DNA of 64,000 bases from contig NZ_NIWW01000005.1 in assembly GCF_002201535.1 (NCBI RefSeq), positions 62,001 through 126,000 of the forward strand, read 5' to 3'. Source of the stretch: Lacimicrobium sp. SS2-24 (GTDB lineage: Bacteria > Pseudomonadota > Gammaproteobacteria > Enterobacterales > Alteromonadaceae). This document shows positions 61,246 through 64,000 of the stretch, one piece after another; within the stretch, counting starts at the first letter, position 1; each line of letters starts with the position of its first letter. The notes below the pieces were generated by a model. It saw only the letters and a list, made by a program, of their open reading frames with translations. It was not told the DNA's origin and ran no database searches. The position numbers were made by a program, and so were the translations under genes.

Positions 61246-62053
61246 GACGGGCAGCAATCTGTTCCAGCTGCGTTTTAATGGCGTCGATATCTGCTTTGGT
61301 GGCAACCACCTGAGGATGGTGTTTCTCCTCTTCATCATGCATCACCTGCATGGCATCGACGATGATGCCGATAAATAAATTGAGTACAGCAAAGCTGGTG
61401 ACAATGATAAAGGGAACGAAAAACAACCAGGAAAGGGGAAACAGCTCCATGGTGGGCCTGACGATTCCCATGGACCAGCTTTCCAGTGTCATTACCTGAA
61501 ACAGGGTATAGGCTGAGGCGCCGATACTGCCAAACCACTCCTGCATCTGTGCATCGGGGTGGCTACCGAAAAGCTTGGTTACCAGCACCGCAGAGACGTA
61601 GAAAATAATCCCCAGTACACCCACCACTGACGCCATGCCCGGTAACGAATGCCCCAGGGCACCGATGACTCTGCGCATTTGTGGGACGACGGAAAACAAG
61701 CGCAATATTCTCAGAATTCGGAAGGCCCGCAGTACGGACAGTGGCCCACTGGAAGGGATCCAGGAGAGTGTTACGATGATGAGATCAAACCAGTTCCAGC
61801 CACCGCGGAAAAAGTGTTGCCGGTAAGCCAGTAACTTGAGCACCAGCTCCAGCGTAAACAGACACAGAATAATCCAGTCCAGAATATGCAGCGCACGCAG
61901 TGTCTGCGGTGCCAGCGTCATGGTTTCCATGCCCAGTGTAACGGCATTGATGAGAATCAGGGCGATGATGCTGTTGGTAAACCAGGGGTTTTCTACCCAT
62001 CTGATTAACCAAGAGGACGCGTTGTGGTGTGATGAAGATTGTTGCACGTTCAC
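61214..62053 (-). CDS. Voltage-gated sodium channel, NavAb/NaChBac type
   Basis: 279 residues, starting at GTG 62053. Six membrane segments: S1 (about 24-46), S2 (58-78), S3 (88-100), S4 (104-120) with gating arginines 109, 112, 115 and 118, S5 and S6 (207-235). The selectivity filter TLESWSM (189-195) equals the one I recall for NavAb. After S6 there is a short linker and a C-terminal coiled coil (about 253-273) for tetramer assembly. It should be a homotetrameric Na+ channel, common in marine and alkaliphilic bacteria and linked to motility and pH responses. It converges with and overlaps the binding-protein gene. Confidence 0.93.
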   Translation of the reverse strand: MNVQQSSSHHNASSWLIRWVENPWFTNSIIALILINAVTLGMETMTLAPQTLRALHILDWIILCLFTLELVLKLLAYRQHFFRGGWNWFDLIIVTLSWIPSSGPLSVLRAFRILRILRLFSVVPQMRRVIGALGHSLPGMASVVGVLGIIFYVSAVLVTKLFGSHPDAQMQEWFGSIGASAYTLFQVMTLESWSMGIVRPTMELFPLSWLFFVPFIIVTSFAVLNLFIGIIVDAMQVMHDEEEKHHPQVVATKADIDAIKTQLEQIAARLREKDAEPKA

Positions 62054-62231
62054 TGCCTTTCACAATAAGTAAAGCTTGCCATGCCACTGTATAGGGGCGG
62101 TCAGATAATTTACAAGAGATTCAGATCGTTAAATGAATGAAAAACGCATAAAATAGCCTCATGGTGTTGGGGTTATATTGTCCACACCTTCGTTTATCCG
62201 CCATTCATCCTGTATTTGTCAGAGAGTTCCT

Positions 62232-63611
62232 ATGAACCAGGCTTTTTCGTCGTTATCCCTGCCCCAAAACGTGTTAGCCAATCTGGATAGTCTCGGCTAT
62301 CACAGTATGACTCCGATTCAGGCGGCCAGTTTACCGCATATTCTCAAGGGTAAGGATGTGATTGCCCAGGCCAGCACGGGCAGTGGCAAAACCGTTGCTT
62401 TTTCACTTGGGGTGCTGAGCAAAGTCAATGAGCAGGATAGCAGCACTCAGGCATTGGTGTTGTGTCCGACCCGAGAGCTGGCGGAACAGGTGGCGACGGA
62501 AATTCGCCGTCTTGCCCGACATAAAGAAAATACCAAGGTACTAACCCTGTATGGCGGTGTACCACTGGCGTCTCAGGTGGCCTCATTGAAACATGGTGCG
62601 CAGATAGTGGTCGGAACGCCAGGGCGGGTGCTCGACCATATGCTGCGTCGTAATCTGGATCTCGGGGCGGTTAACACACTGGTGCTGGATGAAGCCGATC
62701 GCATGCTGGATATGGGCTTTGAAGAGGAAATCGCCGCAGTGACAACGGCCACCCCGAAACAGCGCCAGACCTTATTGTTCTCAGCAACGTACCCTGCACA
62801 GATTGACCAGATCAGTGCTGATATTCAGCGTGATCCTGAGCAGATAAAAGTGGCCTCGTTACATGATGCCAGTCAGATTACCCAGCGCTGTTATGAAGTG
62901 ACTAAAGAGAACCGTCTGACTATTGCGCAGGCACTGCTCACTCATTTTGCGCCTCAGTCTGCCATTGTTTTCTGTAACAGCCGCATAGATTGCCAGAATG
63001 CGGCAGATCAGCTGCGTGAAAAGGGTTTCAGTGCAGCCGCCCTGCACGGTGATATGGAGCAAATGGCACGTCAGGAAGTGCTGATTCAGTTTGCCAATCG
63101 CAGTCTGGCACTACTGGTCGCCACAGATGTTGCGGCCAGGGGACTGGATATCGAAGACGTAGAACTGGTGCTGAATTATCAGGTGTCTGCGGATCCTGAG
63201 GTGCATGTGCATCGCATAGGGCGCACAGGACGGGCTGGCAATAAAGGGCGAGCACTGACCCTGTGTAGTCCCGATGAGCTGAATTGGGCCAAAGCCATCG
63301 AAGCATATCAACAACAAGCGTTTAACTGGGCCGATGCCAGCAAATTACGCTTCAAAGCCTCGGGTGTGACTGACCCACTTTATCGTACGATACGTATTGA
63401 TGCCGGGAAAAAGCAGAAAATACGGCCCGGTGATATTCTGGGTGCCTTGACCAAGGACGCCGGCATTGAGGGCGACGATATCGGTAAAATCAGTCTGGGG
63501 CAGAATCAGGGGTATGTGGCGGTTAAACTGCGTAGCGTAAAACGCGCTATGGCCCAGTTTCGCGAAGGGAAACTGAAAGGCAAACGGGTCAGAGCGCGTA
63601 AATTATCCTGA
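62232..63611 (+). CDS. dbpA: ATP-dependent RNA helicase DbpA
   Basis: 459 residues from the ATG at 62232, which begins the conserved FSSLSLPQNVLANLDSLGY; upstream in-frame codons are ignored. Motifs: Q motif MTPIQAASLP, I ASTGSGKT, Ia PTRELA, II LDEADRML, III SAT, and HRIGRTGRAG (VI). The C-terminal ~75 residues (RTIRIDAGKKQKIRPGDILGAL, GKISLGQNQGYVAVK) form the RNA-recognition domain that binds 23S rRNA hairpin 92. It acts in 50S subunit assembly. Confidence 0.94.
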   Translation: MNQAFSSLSLPQNVLANLDSLGYHSMTPIQAASLPHILKGKDVIAQASTGSGKTVAFSLGVLSKVNEQDSSTQALVLCPTRELAEQVATEIRRLARHKENTKVLTLYGGVPLASQVASLKHGAQIVVGTPGRVLDHMLRRNLDLGAVNTLVLDEADRMLDMGFEEEIAAVTTATPKQRQTLLFSATYPAQIDQISADIQRDPEQIKVASLHDASQITQRCYEVTKENRLTIAQALLTHFAPQSAIVFCNSRIDCQNAADQLREKGFSAAALHGDMEQMARQEVLIQFANRSLALLVATDVAARGLDIEDVELVLNYQVSADPEVHVHRIGRTGRAGNKGRALTLCSPDELNWAKAIEAYQQQAFNWADASKLRFKASGVTDPLYRTIRIDAGKKQKIRPGDILGALTKDAGIEGDDIGKISLGQNQGYVAVKLRSVKRAMAQFREGKLKGKRVRARKLS

Positions 63612-63696
63612 ATCATGCCGCGCAGACTGACGGGTACACTCCCTTCACGCGGTTATCCGGGTTCAACCATCACAGAGCATGAGAGACAACTCTTCT

Positions 63697-63712
63697 GTGA
63701 CCTTGAGGTCAC
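63697..63712. promoter_or_regulatory. Palindrome upstream of the ABC exporter gene
   Basis: GTGACCT-tg-AGGTCAC, a perfect 7-bp inverted repeat between dbpA and the ABC gene, 64 bp before the start codon. It may be an operator, or the stem of a weak dbpA terminator followed by GATTGTTTCC. Confidence 0.4.
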
Positions 63713-63775
63713 GATTGTTTCCATTTTTACGGTGCCTGGTTAATCAGGTGCGAATAACAGAAGTAAGGATGATAG

Positions 63776-64000
63776 ATGTTTTCTTTTTTTGAGCGACTGG
63801 TGCAGGCCTTTCCCAAAGAGTCGCCACAACAGCCGCCGGGAAATCTATTGGAATTTTGCTGGTACTATTCGAAGGGCATGAAGGGCGCATTATTGAGTCT
63901 GTCGCTGCTGAGTGCCGTCGTCGCAATACTCGAAGTGAGTCTGTTTGGATATCTGGGACAATTAGTGGATTGGTTTTCCACGCGCAATCCAGAGACTTTT
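63776..64000 (+). CDS. ABC exporter, membrane-ATPase fusion type, N-terminal part (cut by window edge)
   Basis: 75 residues are visible from the ATG at 63776, with AGGA upstream, and the frame is open to the end of the window. It begins MFSFFERLVQAFP, then PPGNLLEFCWYYSKG and a first membrane helix (ALLSLSLLSAVVAILEVSLFG). This start is typical of half-size exporters with a permease domain fused to an ATPase (multidrug or lipid type). The ATPase domain is outside the window, so substrate and subgroup are unknown. Confidence 0.7.
   Translation, partial: MFSFFERLVQAFPKESPQQPPGNLLEFCWYYSKGMKGALLSLSLLSAVVAILEVSLFGYLGQLVDWFSTRNPETF

Overview
The window looks like chromosomal DNA of a marine-type gammaproteobacterium of the order Alteromonadales (Alteromonas, Bowmanella, Lacimicrobium or similar). 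This rests on gene content, order and protein similarity recalled from memory, not on a search. Most genes have close Escherichia coli counterparts, and several clusters keep the enterobacterial order: gltD-gltB beside arcB; yrbG-kdsC-lptC-lptA-lptB-rpoN-hpf-ptsN-rapZ-ptsO divergent from mlaFEDCB-ibaG-murA; degS-degQ-zapG-zapE; metE/metR. I see no rRNA, tRNA, CRISPR array, prophage or intact insertion sequence.

Layout. 1-1330: the end of an Atg22/UMF1-like MFS transporter and a glycerophosphodiesterase. 1400-2810: a small accessory patch with a ccdAB toxin-antitoxin pair behind a promoter carrying three phased operator-like repeats, a decayed group II intron 3' end, and an AT-rich orphan gene with a HEPN-like motif. 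3074-12011: glutamate synthase (gltD, gltB) and the redox sensor kinase ArcB. 12275-21261: a disaccharide phosphorolysis locus, with a TonB-dependent receptor, LacI-type regulator, periplasmic binding protein, beta-phosphoglucomutase, GH65 phosphorylase and inner-membrane MFS permease, marked by two copies of one LacI-type operator palindrome. 21242-27758: mgtE, an AEC permease, rluF, yehS and a secreted S9 peptidase.

28113-39824: a housekeeping block for nitrogen PTS, sigma-54, lipopolysaccharide export, phospholipid retrograde transport (Mla) and MurA. kdsD, which lies between yrbG and kdsC in E. coli, is missing. 39849-44327: periplasmic proteases DegS and DegQ, ZapG and ZapE. 44464-47061: a membrane protein with binding-protein, PAS, degenerate GGDEF and intact EAL domains. 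47075-50346: metE and metR with a consensus MetR box between them.

50589-56329 is more accessory: a YcaD-like permease, a DUF4382 lipoprotein, a candidate structured small RNA, a 268-bp MITE-like element with 26-bp perfect terminal repeats, a 5'-truncated cydB with no cydA, a REP-like palindrome, a Tsx-family channel and a DCC/DUF3429 pair. 56340-64000: a beta-propeller diguanylate cyclase, pyrC, another periplasmic binding protein, a NavAb-like voltage-gated sodium channel, dbpA and the start of an ABC exporter.

The most coherent functional unit is the phosphorolysis locus: outer-membrane capture, uptake of the intact disaccharide, phosphorolytic cleavage and conversion of beta-glucose 1-phosphate to glucose 6-phosphate, under one repressor. 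The least explained items are the HEPN-like orphan beside the intron relic, the nested-hairpin MITE, and the small-RNA candidate next to it.
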